64,000 bases of DNA, from NCBI GenBank assembly GCA_019638015.1, contig JAHBUP010000001.1:1272424-1336423 (forward strand), given 5' to 3'. The translations under genes were made by a program, and so were the position numbers. Positions 18,374-28,188 of this stretch are shown here, piece by piece. The notes beneath the pieces are model-generated. The model worked only from the letters and a program-made list of their open reading frames with translations, had not been told where the DNA came from and did no database searches. Position 1 is the stretch's first letter; every line of letters starts with the position of its first letter. Origin of the DNA: Melioribacteraceae bacterium. Lineage in GTDB: Bacteria > Bacteroidota > Ignavibacteria > Ignavibacteriales > Melioribacteraceae.

Positions 18374-21352
18374 ATGCATCGAAAGATTTTTTACTTTTTG
18401 CTTTTTCTAGCTCTTTGCCCTGCGTTACTTCAAGCAGGAACAAAGGGAAGAATTAAGGGAAAAGTAGTCGATTTGCAGACAGGCGAAGCATTAATAGGTG
18501 CTAACATTATTGTATTAGGCACCAGTACTGGAGCTTCATCCGACGCAAATGGTGATTTTCTCTTACAAAACCTTGAAGCGGGTGTTTATTCTGTCCGCAC
18601 TTCCTACATCGGCTATCAATCAATCACAATTACAAATGTGAGAGTAAATGCCGATTTAACAACTTACGTGGATTTCGAGCTTCCAAGCGAAGATGTTCAA
18701 GTAGGTACTGTTACTATTGTTGCACAGAGACCTATGGTGCAAAAAGATAATACAAACGCGGTTCGTATTACAACAAGTGAAGATATTCAAGCATTGCCAA
18801 TTCGAGGCGTTAATAACATTATTGGTTTAACCGCTGGTGTTGTTCTACAAAACGGAACAATTTATGTACGTGGCGGAAGATCCGATGAAGTTGGTTACTA
18901 CTTAGAGGGTATTTCAATTACAAACCCTGTTGCCGGCGGTAGAGGTGTTACTCTTTCTCAAGACGCGCTTGAAGAAATTCAAGTACAAGCTGGTGGTTAC
19001 ACCGCTGAATTCGGAGGAGCTAATGCCGGTATTATCCGTCAACAATTCAGATCTGGCGGATCACAATTAAAAGCAAGTTTAGAATACATTACCGATAATG
19101 TTACTTTCCAAAGTAAATCGGATGCTTTTAATGGCGAAAAACGTTTAGGTGCTCACTGGTGGGGTTATGATGAATTGAGTGCTGTTTTAAGCGGTCCTCT
19201 TTTCGAAAATAAAATTAAGTTCTTTACAAATTTTAACTACCAATATAATAGAGATGGAAGTCCACAACCCTGGCCAGGTGCAAACCTTGGTATTATTGGT
19301 GATCCAGCAACTCAAGATACAATTGATTTAACCTACCCTGCTGGTCCTCGTAAAGGGGTTCAAGATCAACGTTATACATTTACTGGTACATTAAACTTTG
19401 ATTTAAAACCGGTTATGTTAAGAGTATCTGGTACTTATACCGATGCTAAAGGTCAAAGCGGCGGCGGAGGTATTCGTAGTTTATATCAAACACGTCAAGG
19501 TATGAATGAAAGCTCAAACGGCTCATTCGGCTTAAAACTTACTCACGTTTTAAGTCCATCTATGTTTTATGAATTATCTGCAGGTTATTATTTCCAATCA
19601 GCTGAAACTTATACACCTGGTTTAGGAAGTGATTACTGGGCTTATGGTGATAGCGTTGCCAGTGCTAATACAGGCTGGACAATTCCTAGAACACCTCAGG
19701 ATATCGCTAACGGAAGAATCGGACGTTACAGAACTCCAACTACAATCAATGTTCTTGGATTTACTTTCAATAGAAATGGTGCGGTTCCACAAGCATGGGC
19801 TATTTCTGATAGAAATAATATTGTGTTTAATGGTTCTCTTTCTTTCTTAGTTGGTAAAGCTCACTCATTCAAAGTAGGCGGGGAGTATATGCAATATGTA
19901 ATTAGAAACTGGGGCTTGGGCCTAACAGCTATGACAGGTCTTGCAGCAAAAGTTGCTAATTATGCAGTTAGTCCTCAGTACCCAACATTGGATTCATGGA
20001 AACGTCAATTGCTCATCACCGAAGGTGTGAACAATTACGGTTACGATGTATTTGGAAATGAAACTGATGATGGTATGTTCGACGCTCCTCATAAACCAGT
20101 ATTTGCAAGCGCTTATATTCAAGACAGAATTGAATATGAAGATCTTATAATTAACGCTGGTTTGAGATACGATTATATCGATATCGATAATCTTGAATTT
20201 GTTGACCCAACCAGAGCTGATCAAGCAATCAACAGCACAACTGGTGAACTAATTGAAGCAGGCTGGAAAAAAGTTCCTACATTTAGCGCTGTAAGTCCAC
20301 GTATCGGTTTCTCATTCCCGGTTACAGACAGAACTGTATTCCATGCCCAATTTGGAAAATTCGTTCAACAGCCATCTTTAAATACAGCATATAGAGGCTA
20401 TTATAGATTAGGTTTTGAATTAAAGGGCGGTTTCTTTATTTCCCAACCATCTGGTTCTACGATCAGACCTACAAGAACAACTCAATATGAATTAGGATTT
20501 ACACAACAATTAACCGACTTTATGTCATTCGACATTACCGGTTACTATAGAGATATCAGAGATCAAGTTCAATACGCAAGCCAAGCAGTAGATAGACTTT
20601 CTGCATTCCAGAATTATGCTATCTTAACAAATGGCGACTTTGCAACTACAAAGGGTGTTGAATTAACTCTTAATATGAGAAGATATCAAAGATTAGCAGT
20701 TAACGCGTCATTATCATTCCAGGATGCGCGCGGTACCGGATCTAATCCTTACTCAAATACCGGTGTTGTTGGCGCTCCACTCGATGGCGTAACTGTATTC
20801 TATCCAAAATATATCAGCCCTCTTACATTTAATCAGGCTCTATCAGGAAACATGAATATTGATTATAGATTTGGCTCAAATGATGGACCAGCAATTCTTA
20901 ACGATTTTGGTGTTTCATTATTAGCAAGATTTAACAGCGGTCACCCATACACAAGAGGTACTGGTGCATTGAATGCTGAAACAGATGCTCGTTTCAGATC
21001 ACCAATTGAACCATTAAACTCTTCTTCAACACCTTCTGCATTAAATGTAGATTTACGTGTTGATAAAACCATCCGTTTGTTCGACCGGTTGTCATTAAAT
21101 ATTTATGTTTTTGTAATAAATTTATTCGACAAGAAAAATGTTGAAAACGTATTCCTAAGAACTGGTTCTGCTGAAGATGATGCTGTAATTAGCAATCCTG
21201 AACTTTCAGCTCAATTGTTAGCTACCTATGGACCAAGATATGCTGATTTATATAGAGCATTACAGATTGATTATCAAGGTGGTTATGGTGGTGACGGCTT
21301 CTTATGGGGTCAACCACGTCAAATCCGTTTAGGATTCAGGTTGGAATATTAA
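18374..21352 (+). CDS. TonB-dependent receptor with carboxypeptidase-like N-terminal domain
   Basis: An outer-membrane protein of 992 residues. A signal peptide ends near LLQA (about 22). Next comes a carboxypeptidase-regulatory-like beta domain (about 25-115; GKVVDLQTGEALIGANI and the SYIGYQS segment), then a plug domain (RGGRSDEVGYYLEGISI) and a long beta-barrel ending in an aromatic (RLGFRLEY). No separate TonB box is evident. It starts an operon with a T9SS cargo protein and a PorV-like protein, so it may work with them at the cell surface rather than as a classic nutrient importer. AGGAG precedes the ATG. Highly regular codon use hints at strong expression. Confidence 0.88.
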   Translation: MHRKIFYFLLFLALCPALLQAGTKGRIKGKVVDLQTGEALIGANIIVLGTSTGASSDANGDFLLQNLEAGVYSVRTSYIGYQSITITNVRVNADLTTYVDFELPSEDVQVGTVTIVAQRPMVQKDNTNAVRITTSEDIQALPIRGVNNIIGLTAGVVLQNGTIYVRGGRSDEVGYYLEGISITNPVAGGRGVTLSQDALEEIQVQAGGYTAEFGGANAGIIRQQFRSGGSQLKASLEYITDNVTFQSKSDAFNGEKRLGAHWWGYDELSAVLSGPLFENKIKFFTNFNYQYNRDGSPQPWPGANLGIIGDPATQDTIDLTYPAGPRKGVQDQRYTFTGTLNFDLKPVMLRVSGTYTDAKGQSGGGGIRSLYQTRQGMNESSNGSFGLKLTHVLSPSMFYELSAGYYFQSAETYTPGLGSDYWAYGDSVASANTGWTIPRTPQDIANGRIGRYRTPTTINVLGFTFNRNGAVPQAWAISDRNNIVFNGSLSFLVGKAHSFKVGGEYMQYVIRNWGLGLTAMTGLAAKVANYAVSPQYPTLDSWKRQLLITEGVNNYGYDVFGNETDDGMFDAPHKPVFASAYIQDRIEYEDLIINAGLRYDYIDIDNLEFVDPTRADQAINSTTGELIEAGWKKVPTFSAVSPRIGFSFPVTDRTVFHAQFGKFVQQPSLNTAYRGYYRLGFELKGGFFISQPSGSTIRPTRTTQYELGFTQQLTDFMSFDITGYYRDIRDQVQYASQAVDRLSAFQNYAILTNGDFATTKGVELTLNMRRYQRLAVNASLSFQDARGTGSNPYSNTGVVGAPLDGVTVFYPKYISPLTFNQALSGNMNIDYRFGSNDGPAILNDFGVSLLARFNSGHPYTRGTGALNAETDARFRSPIEPLNSSSTPSALNVDLRVDKTIRLFDRLSLNIYVFVINLFDKKNVENVFLRTGSAEDDAVISNPELSAQLLATYGPRYADLYRALQIDYQGGYGGDGFLWGQPRQIRLGFRLEY

Positions 21353-21385
21353 TTTCAAGAAACGAAAAATTAACAGGAGTAAAAC

Positions 21386-24300
21386 ATGAATATAAAATTA
21401 AGCAGATTATTTACCGCAGCACTGCTTGTGTTAGCTATCTCCGGCTTGGTGATTGCTAAGGGAAGCGGTGGTAAAAAAGCTGCAACTCTTTACAAGTCTG
21501 CCGGCGAACCGGTTTATACCAAATTCAATATTAATAATATTTCTACCTGGATTAAAAACGATGGTGAAACAGATATTAATCAAAATGGTAACTCCGGATT
21601 GGTTTTCCCAAAAGGCAGTAACAGAGCTGCAGTGTTTCAGTCAGGATTTCTTTGGGGTGGTAAAGTAGATGGCCAAGTTCGTGTTGGCGGTTCGGTTTAC
21701 CGTCAAGGACTTGTTCCTGGTTACATTAAAGCTGATGGATCAAGAGTGATGCCGGAAGCTTCTGATGTAAGAATTTATAGAGTTAGAAGAGATTGGGCTG
21801 AAGGTTCAATGAATTCTGAAGTAGCTGACGGCGACGGCGCCACTGCAGAAGAAGTTCGTGCCCAGTATGAAAAAGATTGGATGGAATGGCCTGTTCATCA
21901 AGGCGCTCCTTACGAAGACGTTGATGGTGACAAACATTACAATCCAGCAATTGATATTCCTGGCGTTCCAGGCGCGGATCAAACTGTATTTTATGTTGCT
22001 AACGATTTCGACGCCGCTCAAACAGACTTCATGTATGGATCATTACCAATGGGTATTGAACAACAAGCAGTTGTTTGGGGCTATAATGCCACAGGCGCTT
22101 TAGGTAATATGCTATTTAGAAAATTTATTATTATTAATAAAAGTGCTGATAGAAAAGCTTTCACAGATATGTTCGTATCATGGTGGAGCGATCCCGATCT
22201 AGGTGATGCCGGTGACGATTATGTTGGTTGCGACACTACGTTATCATTGGGATATTGCTACAACGCAAACGCTACAGATGCTACTTACAATCCATTTCCT
22301 CCTCCAGCAGTTGGATTTGACTACTTCCAGGGTCCAATTATTCCTGGCGTAGCTACAGATACAGCTATCTTTAAAGGAAAATATGTACCAGGCAAAAAGA
22401 ATATGCCTATGACATCTTTCTACTTCTTTATTAATAGTGATGCTATCTATACAGATCCTACACAAGGTAACTATGAAAGAGGTACATTAGGATTCTATAA
22501 TTTATTCCAGGGAAGAGTATCAACAACTGGTAATCCATTTATAGATCCAAATACAAACTTGCCAACTAAGTTCGCTCTTGCCGGCGATCCAATAGCAAAG
22601 ACAGGTTGGTTAGATGGTCAGTTACACCCACCTGGAGATAGACGTTTAGGTATGGCTTCCGGTCCATTTAATATGGCTTACGGCGATACTCAAGAAGTTG
22701 TATTAGCTGAAATATGCGCCGGTGCAACTCCTGGAATCGACAGACTGCAAGCTATTCAATTATTAAAAGCATATGACGTAGCAGCTCAAATTGCATACAA
22801 CCGTTTCTTCGATCTTCCAAGACCTCCACAAGCTCCAAGAGTTACTGCTTCTGCTCTTGATGGCGAACTTATTCTTGTTTGGGGAAGTGATCCTGCTGGA
22901 GTTGCCGCAACTGAAGGTTATTCAAATTTCGGTTACCATTTCCAAGGATATAATGTTTATCAACTTCCTTCAGCTACTGCACAAGCCGCTGAAGCCGTTC
23001 GTATTGCTACATTCGACATAGTTGATGACGTGAAGAAAGTTGTTGACGTTGTTCTAGATCAAGGTGTTGAAGTTCAACAGCTTGTTGCATTTGGTGACGA
23101 TACAGGTATCAGCAGATCAATAAGAATTAAAACTGATGCGTTGAAAGCTGGGCTACCATTAGTTAATGGTTCCCGTTATTTCTTCGCTATCACTTCTTAT
23201 GCTTATAATCCTGCTCCTCCATTCGGTCCAAAAATTCTTGAAAATCCAATTGCTATTATTGGTTCAGGTGGACAAGCTGGTTTAGTACCACAAAAACCAA
23301 ACCCAGGTGTTAGATTAAACGCTAAAGCTGGTGACGCAGTAACAGCGGTTCGTGTGGCTGGTGTTAGTGATGGAATTATTGGTGCCACTGTAGTTGATCC
23401 TGCAAAAGTAACCGGTAAAAAATATACAATTACATTTGCTGATGATCCTGCTCATCCAGGTGCAGTTCTCTGGACTTTAGCTCAGGGTTCAACTGTGTTA
23501 TTAAAAGATCAAGCTAATTTAAGTGGTGATGATGACTACTTGATTGTTGATGGTCTTCAGGTAAAAGTTCAAGGTCCTCCTCCAGGTATTAAACATGATG
23601 ACTTATTTACTACAGATAATACCAAACTTTGGGGATGGAATTGGGTTAAGGGTACAAGAAGATTAACATGGGCAGGCGGCGATGGATTCCATTTAGAAGG
23701 ATTTAATGGCGCTCTTGGCTGGACAAGTCCTCGTGCTATCTTCCGTGATGGAAACATGGTGGTTAAAGCTCACGAAGCTAAGAATGTTGAACTCCGTTTT
23801 GCGAAAGTTGATTTTACAGGCAATTTTGGCCCAACTTTAAACCCTGCAGATCCAAACGTATCATATGGTTACAGATATATGAGAGCTGCTACAGCTGCAG
23901 CTGCAAAACCTGAATTCGCACCTTTCATTATTAATAAAGTAGGTAATTACTCGTTCCAAGCATTCGAGAAAAACGTTCCTCTCTCCGCATGGAATATAGA
24001 CGATCCTGCGAATCCAAAACGTTTAGCAGTCGGATTCCTTGAAAACAACGTAGCAGCTGGTTTGGTTGATGGTGTTTATTGGCCAGGTGACTTTAATGTT
24101 ATAACCGATAACGTAAGTGCGGCTACAAGTACAAGAGAATGGTTATTTATATTTGATGAACCATACTCTGAAACTGTAAATCCAGTTAATCAAGCTGCTC
24201 TTATCAGCACTGCTCCTCAAGATCCACATAGAATAATGTACACAGCTACATGGAACAGAAGAGGCGCGGTTGCATTTTCACCAGGCGCTACGGGAGATGA

Positions 24301-24718
24301 CGTATTACAAATATTCGCAAATAAAGTAATTACAGCTTCTGATAAATATGAAATTACAGCTCCTTCAGTAACTGTTTCAGATGAATTGGCAAAAGAAGAC
24401 GTTAAAGAAATTAACGTATTTCCAAATCCATACTATGGCGTAAACGCACAAGAATTGAATAAGTATCAAAGATTTGTAACTTTCACTCATTTACCTGCAA
24501 AAGCTACAATCAGAATATTCAATTTAGCCGGACAATTGGTAAGAACACTTCAAAAAGATACACCTGAACAATTCTTCAGATGGGATCTTCAGAATCAAAG
24601 TCAATTACCTGTTGCAAGCGGTTTATACATAGTACATGTTGACATGCCAGATTTAGGTGAAACAAAAATCTTAAAGGTCGCAATTATTCAAGAACAACAG
24701 CTGCTGGATAGATTCTAA
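21386..24718 (+). CDS. Large secreted protein with T9SS type A sorting domain
   Basis: An exported protein of 1110 residues with a signal peptide (cleavage near VIAKG, about 25) and a C-terminal type A sorting domain (about 1030-1110: INVFPNPYYG, FTHLPAKATIRIFNLAGQLVRTL, ASGLYIVHVD, then KILKVAI) that sends it through the type IX secretion system. A fibronectin-like segment occurs around residues 485-620. The body has no catalytic motif I recognise; VGCDTTLSLGYC holds a possible disulfide pair. It sits between the TonB-type receptor (33 bases upstream) and the PorV-like gene (20 bases downstream), a setting that suggests surface attachment or release via those partners. Function unknown. Confidence 0.85.
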   Translation: MNIKLSRLFTAALLVLAISGLVIAKGSGGKKAATLYKSAGEPVYTKFNINNISTWIKNDGETDINQNGNSGLVFPKGSNRAAVFQSGFLWGGKVDGQVRVGGSVYRQGLVPGYIKADGSRVMPEASDVRIYRVRRDWAEGSMNSEVADGDGATAEEVRAQYEKDWMEWPVHQGAPYEDVDGDKHYNPAIDIPGVPGADQTVFYVANDFDAAQTDFMYGSLPMGIEQQAVVWGYNATGALGNMLFRKFIIINKSADRKAFTDMFVSWWSDPDLGDAGDDYVGCDTTLSLGYCYNANATDATYNPFPPPAVGFDYFQGPIIPGVATDTAIFKGKYVPGKKNMPMTSFYFFINSDAIYTDPTQGNYERGTLGFYNLFQGRVSTTGNPFIDPNTNLPTKFALAGDPIAKTGWLDGQLHPPGDRRLGMASGPFNMAYGDTQEVVLAEICAGATPGIDRLQAIQLLKAYDVAAQIAYNRFFDLPRPPQAPRVTASALDGELILVWGSDPAGVAATEGYSNFGYHFQGYNVYQLPSATAQAAEAVRIATFDIVDDVKKVVDVVLDQGVEVQQLVAFGDDTGISRSIRIKTDALKAGLPLVNGSRYFFAITSYAYNPAPPFGPKILENPIAIIGSGGQAGLVPQKPNPGVRLNAKAGDAVTAVRVAGVSDGIIGATVVDPAKVTGKKYTITFADDPAHPGAVLWTLAQGSTVLLKDQANLSGDDDYLIVDGLQVKVQGPPPGIKHDDLFTTDNTKLWGWNWVKGTRRLTWAGGDGFHLEGFNGALGWTSPRAIFRDGNMVVKAHEAKNVELRFAKVDFTGNFGPTLNPADPNVSYGYRYMRAATAAAAKPEFAPFIINKVGNYSFQAFEKNVPLSAWNIDDPANPKRLAVGFLENNVAAGLVDGVYWPGDFNVITDNVSAATSTREWLFIFDEPYSETVNPVNQAALISTAPQDPHRIMYTATWNRRGAVAFSPGATGDDVLQIFANKVITASDKYEITAPSVTVSDELAKEDVKEINVFPNPYYGVNAQELNKYQRFVTFTHLPAKATIRIFNLAGQLVRTLQKDTPEQFFRWDLQNQSQLPVASGLYIVHVDMPDLGETKILKVAIIQEQQLLDRF

Positions 24719-24738
24719 AAAACGAAGGAGAATAAAAA

Positions 24739-25770
24739 ATGAAGAAAATAAAATTAATTGGTAGTTTACTAATAATTTCGCTCTTCGCCTCCAGCAGCAT
24801 TTTTGCAGGTGGAGGAAGCCGTAACGGTACTGCTGGTGCCGCACAGCTTCTTATTCCTGTAGGTGCTCGTGGAATTGCGATGTCAGGAGCGTCATTAGTT
24901 GGTTCGAGCGGTGTTGAAGCAATATTCTGGAACCCCGCTAACTTATCACGCGGTGAATCGGCAACAAATGTTATGTTTTCACACATGAATCATATTGCTG
25001 ATATCGGTGTTCAATATGGCGCAGTTTCTACAAATATTGAAGGATTCGGCGCTATCGGTTTAAGTCTTAAATCTCTTGATATCGGCAGTATTGCAGTTAC
25101 TACTGTTGATAATCCTGATGGTACTGGTCAAACTTTTGCTCCTCAATTCATGACTTTAGGCGTTACCTATTCACGCCTTCTTAGTGATAGAATTGCGGTT
25201 GGTTTGACAGCTAACTTTGTTACAGAAAAAATTGAATTGGTTTCATCAACCGGTATCGCTTTTAACGTTGGTATTTCCTACAAAAACTTAGGAAACGTTG
25301 ACGGTTTGAGCTTTGCTCTCGTTCTTAAAAACTTAGGTCCTCAAATGAAATATGATGGATCAGGTTTATTGGTTAGAGCTACAGCCGGCGACTTAAAGAG
25401 ACCAACCCAATTTTATAAATTGGATGGAGCCGGATTTGAATTACCATCTACATTAGAACTTGGTTTCGGATACGCATACAATTTCAATGAATCTAATGCA
25501 TTGTTATTAAATGGCGTTTTCCAAAACAGCAACTTCTATGGCGATGAATACAAATTAGGCGCTGAATACGGTTTTGATAATACTTTATTTATCAGAGGCG
25601 GTTACGATTTATTACCAGAACTTGATGCAGATAACGATATCTATGGTTTAACTGCTGGTTTTGGTGTTAAATATAATATGGGCGGCGTTGATCTTAAATT
25701 GGATTACGCTTACCGCGAAGTTAAATTCTTTGATGCTAACCATGTATTTACAGTTGGTTTAGGATTCTAA
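24739..25770 (+). CDS. PorV/PorQ-family outer-membrane beta-barrel protein
   Basis: An outer-membrane barrel of 343 residues with a signal peptide (cleavage near IFAGG). It opens with the PorV-type signature: AGAAQLLIPVGARGIAMSGA and then WNPANL. It ends in the barrel-type GLGF. PorV shuttles T9SS cargo from the translocon to the surface attachment complex, and this copy directly follows a T9SS cargo gene. It may be a cargo-dedicated paralogue. AAGGAG precedes the ATG, and a strong terminator ends the operon. Confidence 0.85.
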   Translation: MKKIKLIGSLLIISLFASSSIFAGGGSRNGTAGAAQLLIPVGARGIAMSGASLVGSSGVEAIFWNPANLSRGESATNVMFSHMNHIADIGVQYGAVSTNIEGFGAIGLSLKSLDIGSIAVTTVDNPDGTGQTFAPQFMTLGVTYSRLLSDRIAVGLTANFVTEKIELVSSTGIAFNVGISYKNLGNVDGLSFALVLKNLGPQMKYDGSGLLVRATAGDLKRPTQFYKLDGAGFELPSTLELGFGYAYNFNESNALLLNGVFQNSNFYGDEYKLGAEYGFDNTLFIRGGYDLLPELDADNDIYGLTAGFGVKYNMGGVDLKLDYAYREVKFFDANHVFTVGLGF

Positions 25771-25790
25771 AGAATCTCTCCATTTTTGCA

Positions 25791-25832
25791 AAAAAGCCCG
25801 TTTCCTTTTTAGGAAATGGGCTTTTTCTTTTT
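25791..25832 (+). terminator. Rho-independent terminator of the TonB/T9SS/PorV operon
   Basis: A 16-base-pair stem (25791-25806 with 25811-25826, one G-U pair) with a TTTT loop contains GCCCGTTTCCT and AGGAAATGGGC and is followed by a T-rich tail. It is 20 bases after the PorV-like stop and is the strongest terminator in the window. Confidence 0.95.
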
Positions 25833-25868
25833 AAGCCATTAGTGTTTATTTTAGAAAGAGATAAATTT

Positions 25869-25876
25869 TATCTTTG
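25869..25876 (+). promoter_or_regulatory. Probable -7 promoter element before the GWxTD gene
   Basis: TATCTTTG matches TAnnTTTG, lies just after the operon terminator and 53 bases before the next ATG. The -33 region offers only an imperfect TTTA. The position makes a promoter here likely. Confidence 0.5.
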
Positions 25877-25929
25877 TTTCAATTACTATTTTCAGTTAAA
25901 TAGAACGCCTAATTTTTTGAGGAATTAAA

Positions 25930-27309
25930 ATGAACAATGTTCTTAAAATATTTCTTTTCTTAATGTTAACCGCGCAAGTAGCTTTGCCGCAAAATCAATT
26001 AAATTTTGAATTTGATTACGCCCGATTTAGTTACGATTCTTCAACAGTTTATCTTGAGTTTTATTATGAGCTTAATCCGAAAGGTATGGCAATATCTACA
26101 ACGGAAATGGGGGATAAGATAGAGGCTATTGTTCATATAGAAATGAAGAACAGCGAAACAGGCGAATATTTTATAAATAGAAAATGGAAAATTGAAGATA
26201 TTCTTGATGAGAATGATTCCATAAGAATAGCCAATTCATTCAAAGGAGTACTCGGTTTTGCGGTTCCAGTAGGTAAATATGAATTACAGGTTAATGCGTA
26301 CGACGCAGAAAACCAAGCGCTTAATAAAAGGATTTCAGAAAATTTGGAGCTAAAAGCATTCAATTCCGAAAAATTTGAGATGAGTGATATTCAACTTGCG
26401 TCAAATCTCAAACTTCAGGATGCCGACCCGAATTCCATATTTTATAAAAATACATTGGAAGTTACACCAAACCCAACAATGGTTTATACCGAGAAAATGC
26501 CGATGCTCTTTTTCTATGCCGAACTTTATAATTTATTCTTAACTAATCCCGAACAGAATTTTGTACTTCATAAAAATTTGTTTAATAGTTCGGGCCAGCA
26601 GGTAAATAGAACAGAAAAAGTAATTAAGCCCGGGAAAAAGTCGGTTGTGGAAGTGGGGACACTAAATCTGAGTAAATTTCCAACAGATTCATATATTTTT
26701 GAATTGAGTTTAGTCGATCCTGCAACTAACCATGCATTTTCAAGTTCAAAAAGATTTTATTTATATAATCCTAAAGTTCAAACCGCTGTGTCGGATGTGG
26801 CATTTAACGCAAATGTAGCTTCAAGTGAATATGGAATTATGTCTGCTGAAGATTGCGACGCAATGTTTCAGTATATACGCTACATAGCAACTCAAAGAGA
26901 AAAGGAACAGTATGCTAAACTGGATTCGGTTAGCACAAAGAGGGAGTTTATGTTTAATTTCTGGAGGGGAAGAGATTCAAATCCATCAACCCCGGTAAAT
27001 GAATATAAAACTGATTATATGCGAAGAGTTAATTTCGCTAATCAAAATTACAGCATAATGAAGCGTGAAGGATATCTTTCCGATAGAGGAAGAATACTTC
27101 TGATGTACGGTGAACCGGATCAGCGCGATTTTTACTCCAATGAAGCGCATTTAAAACCTTATGAAACCTGGTTCTATAATGCCATAGAAGGAGGTGTAAC
27201 GTTTATTTTTGGTGATGTTACCGGTTTTGGAAATTTCGAGCTTCTTCATTCAACAAAACGAGACGAAGTTAAAGATGATAATTGGATGAGACGAATTAGC
27301 ACCGAATAA
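25930..27309 (+). CDS. GWxTD domain-containing secreted protein
   Basis: A protein of 459 residues with an N-terminal signal peptide (hydrophobic core IFLFLMLTAQVALPQ). The C-terminal third (about 310-450) is a GWxTD-type domain: MSAEDCDAMFQYIRYIAT, the FWRGRDSNP segment, RVNFANQNYSIMKREGYLSDRG, RILLMYGEPDQRDF. The name-giving motif here is degenerate. The family is common in Bacteroidota, Ignavibacteria and Acidobacteria and its function is not established. GAGGAA precedes the ATG. The next gene starts 3 bases after its stop, linking it to LPS genes. Confidence 0.82.
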   Translation: MNNVLKIFLFLMLTAQVALPQNQLNFEFDYARFSYDSSTVYLEFYYELNPKGMAISTTEMGDKIEAIVHIEMKNSETGEYFINRKWKIEDILDENDSIRIANSFKGVLGFAVPVGKYELQVNAYDAENQALNKRISENLELKAFNSEKFEMSDIQLASNLKLQDADPNSIFYKNTLEVTPNPTMVYTEKMPMLFFYAELYNLFLTNPEQNFVLHKNLFNSSGQQVNRTEKVIKPGKKSVVEVGTLNLSKFPTDSYIFELSLVDPATNHAFSSSKRFYLYNPKVQTAVSDVAFNANVASSEYGIMSAEDCDAMFQYIRYIATQREKEQYAKLDSVSTKREFMFNFWRGRDSNPSTPVNEYKTDYMRRVNFANQNYSIMKREGYLSDRGRILLMYGEPDQRDFYSNEAHLKPYETWFYNAIEGGVTFIFGDVTGFGNFELLHSTKRDEVKDDNWMRRISTE

Positions 27310-27312
27310 AAG

Positions 27313-28188
27313 ATGAGGCCAAAACATAAAATCGAGTATCTATTATTTTATTTTTTTGTTTCTCTTTTTAAAATAATTGGATTGAATAATACCCGGCAGC
27401 TGGCTTCGGTGCTAGCCCGGGTTTTGTTTTATTTAATCCGTGCGAGAAGAAATGTTGTAATCTCAAATCTCACAAAGGCATTTCCCGAAAAAAGTTATGA
27501 AGAAATTAAAAATATCGCATTCGAAAACTATCGCAATACTCTCATAACTTTTTTTGAAATGATGGTATGCTCATCATTAAGTAATAATGAAATACTTGAG
27601 CAAATCGAGCATGCGAGCTTCACAAAATTTAATGAGGAAATTGTCAATCATAAATCGTTGCTGTTAGTAACTGCCCACCTTGGCGGATGGGAGTTTTCAA
27701 TTGTCTCATTACCTCTAATTATTAGTAGAACTATAAATGTATTGGTGCGAGAGCAGAGTAATCCCGGAGTTACTGCATGGCTTAGCAAATCGAGAAGCAG
27801 TAATGGATGTAAAATAATTCCGGCAAATATTTCTATCCGGCACTTATATGAAGCTCTTAAAAGAGAGGAGATTGTAATAATTGCAGGAGATCAGCGTGGA
27901 GATGCTCACGGTCCCCGTTTTACATTCTTTAATACATCTACAGCGCTATACACCGGGTTGGCCAACATATCTGTAAAAACTGAATCTCCAATAGTAGCAT
28001 ATTGTTTTGTGCGTCTTCCAAATAATAAGTATAAAGTAGACTTTAAAAGAATTGATTTAGCTTTAGATATTAGGGAAAAGGAAAAAAGAGTTAATAGAAT
28101 TACTCAAAACTATATTTCATTTGTTGAGAGTGTGGTAAGGCAAAACCCCGAACAATATTTTTGGATGCATAAACTTTGGAAACATTAA
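27313..28188 (+). CDS. Lipid A acyltransferase (LpxL/HtrB-like)
   Basis: An inner-membrane acyltransferase of 291 residues that adds a secondary acyl chain to lipid A or a related precursor. The family signature THLGGWE-like motif appears as AHLGGWEF (His about 121 and Glu as the HX4E catalytic pair), followed by GDQRGDAHGP and an N-terminal hydrophobic helix. Such proteins usually use acyl-ACP. The following heptosyltransferase gene overlaps it by 13 bases, so LPS core and lipid A functions are coupled. Confidence 0.88.
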   Translation: MRPKHKIEYLLFYFFVSLFKIIGLNNTRQLASVLARVLFYLIRARRNVVISNLTKAFPEKSYEEIKNIAFENYRNTLITFFEMMVCSSLSNNEILEQIEHASFTKFNEEIVNHKSLLLVTAHLGGWEFSIVSLPLIISRTINVLVREQSNPGVTAWLSKSRSSNGCKIIPANISIRHLYEALKREEIVIIAGDQRGDAHGPRFTFFNTSTALYTGLANISVKTESPIVAYCFVRLPNNKYKVDFKRIDLALDIREKEKRVNRITQNYISFVESVVRQNPEQYFWMHKLWKH

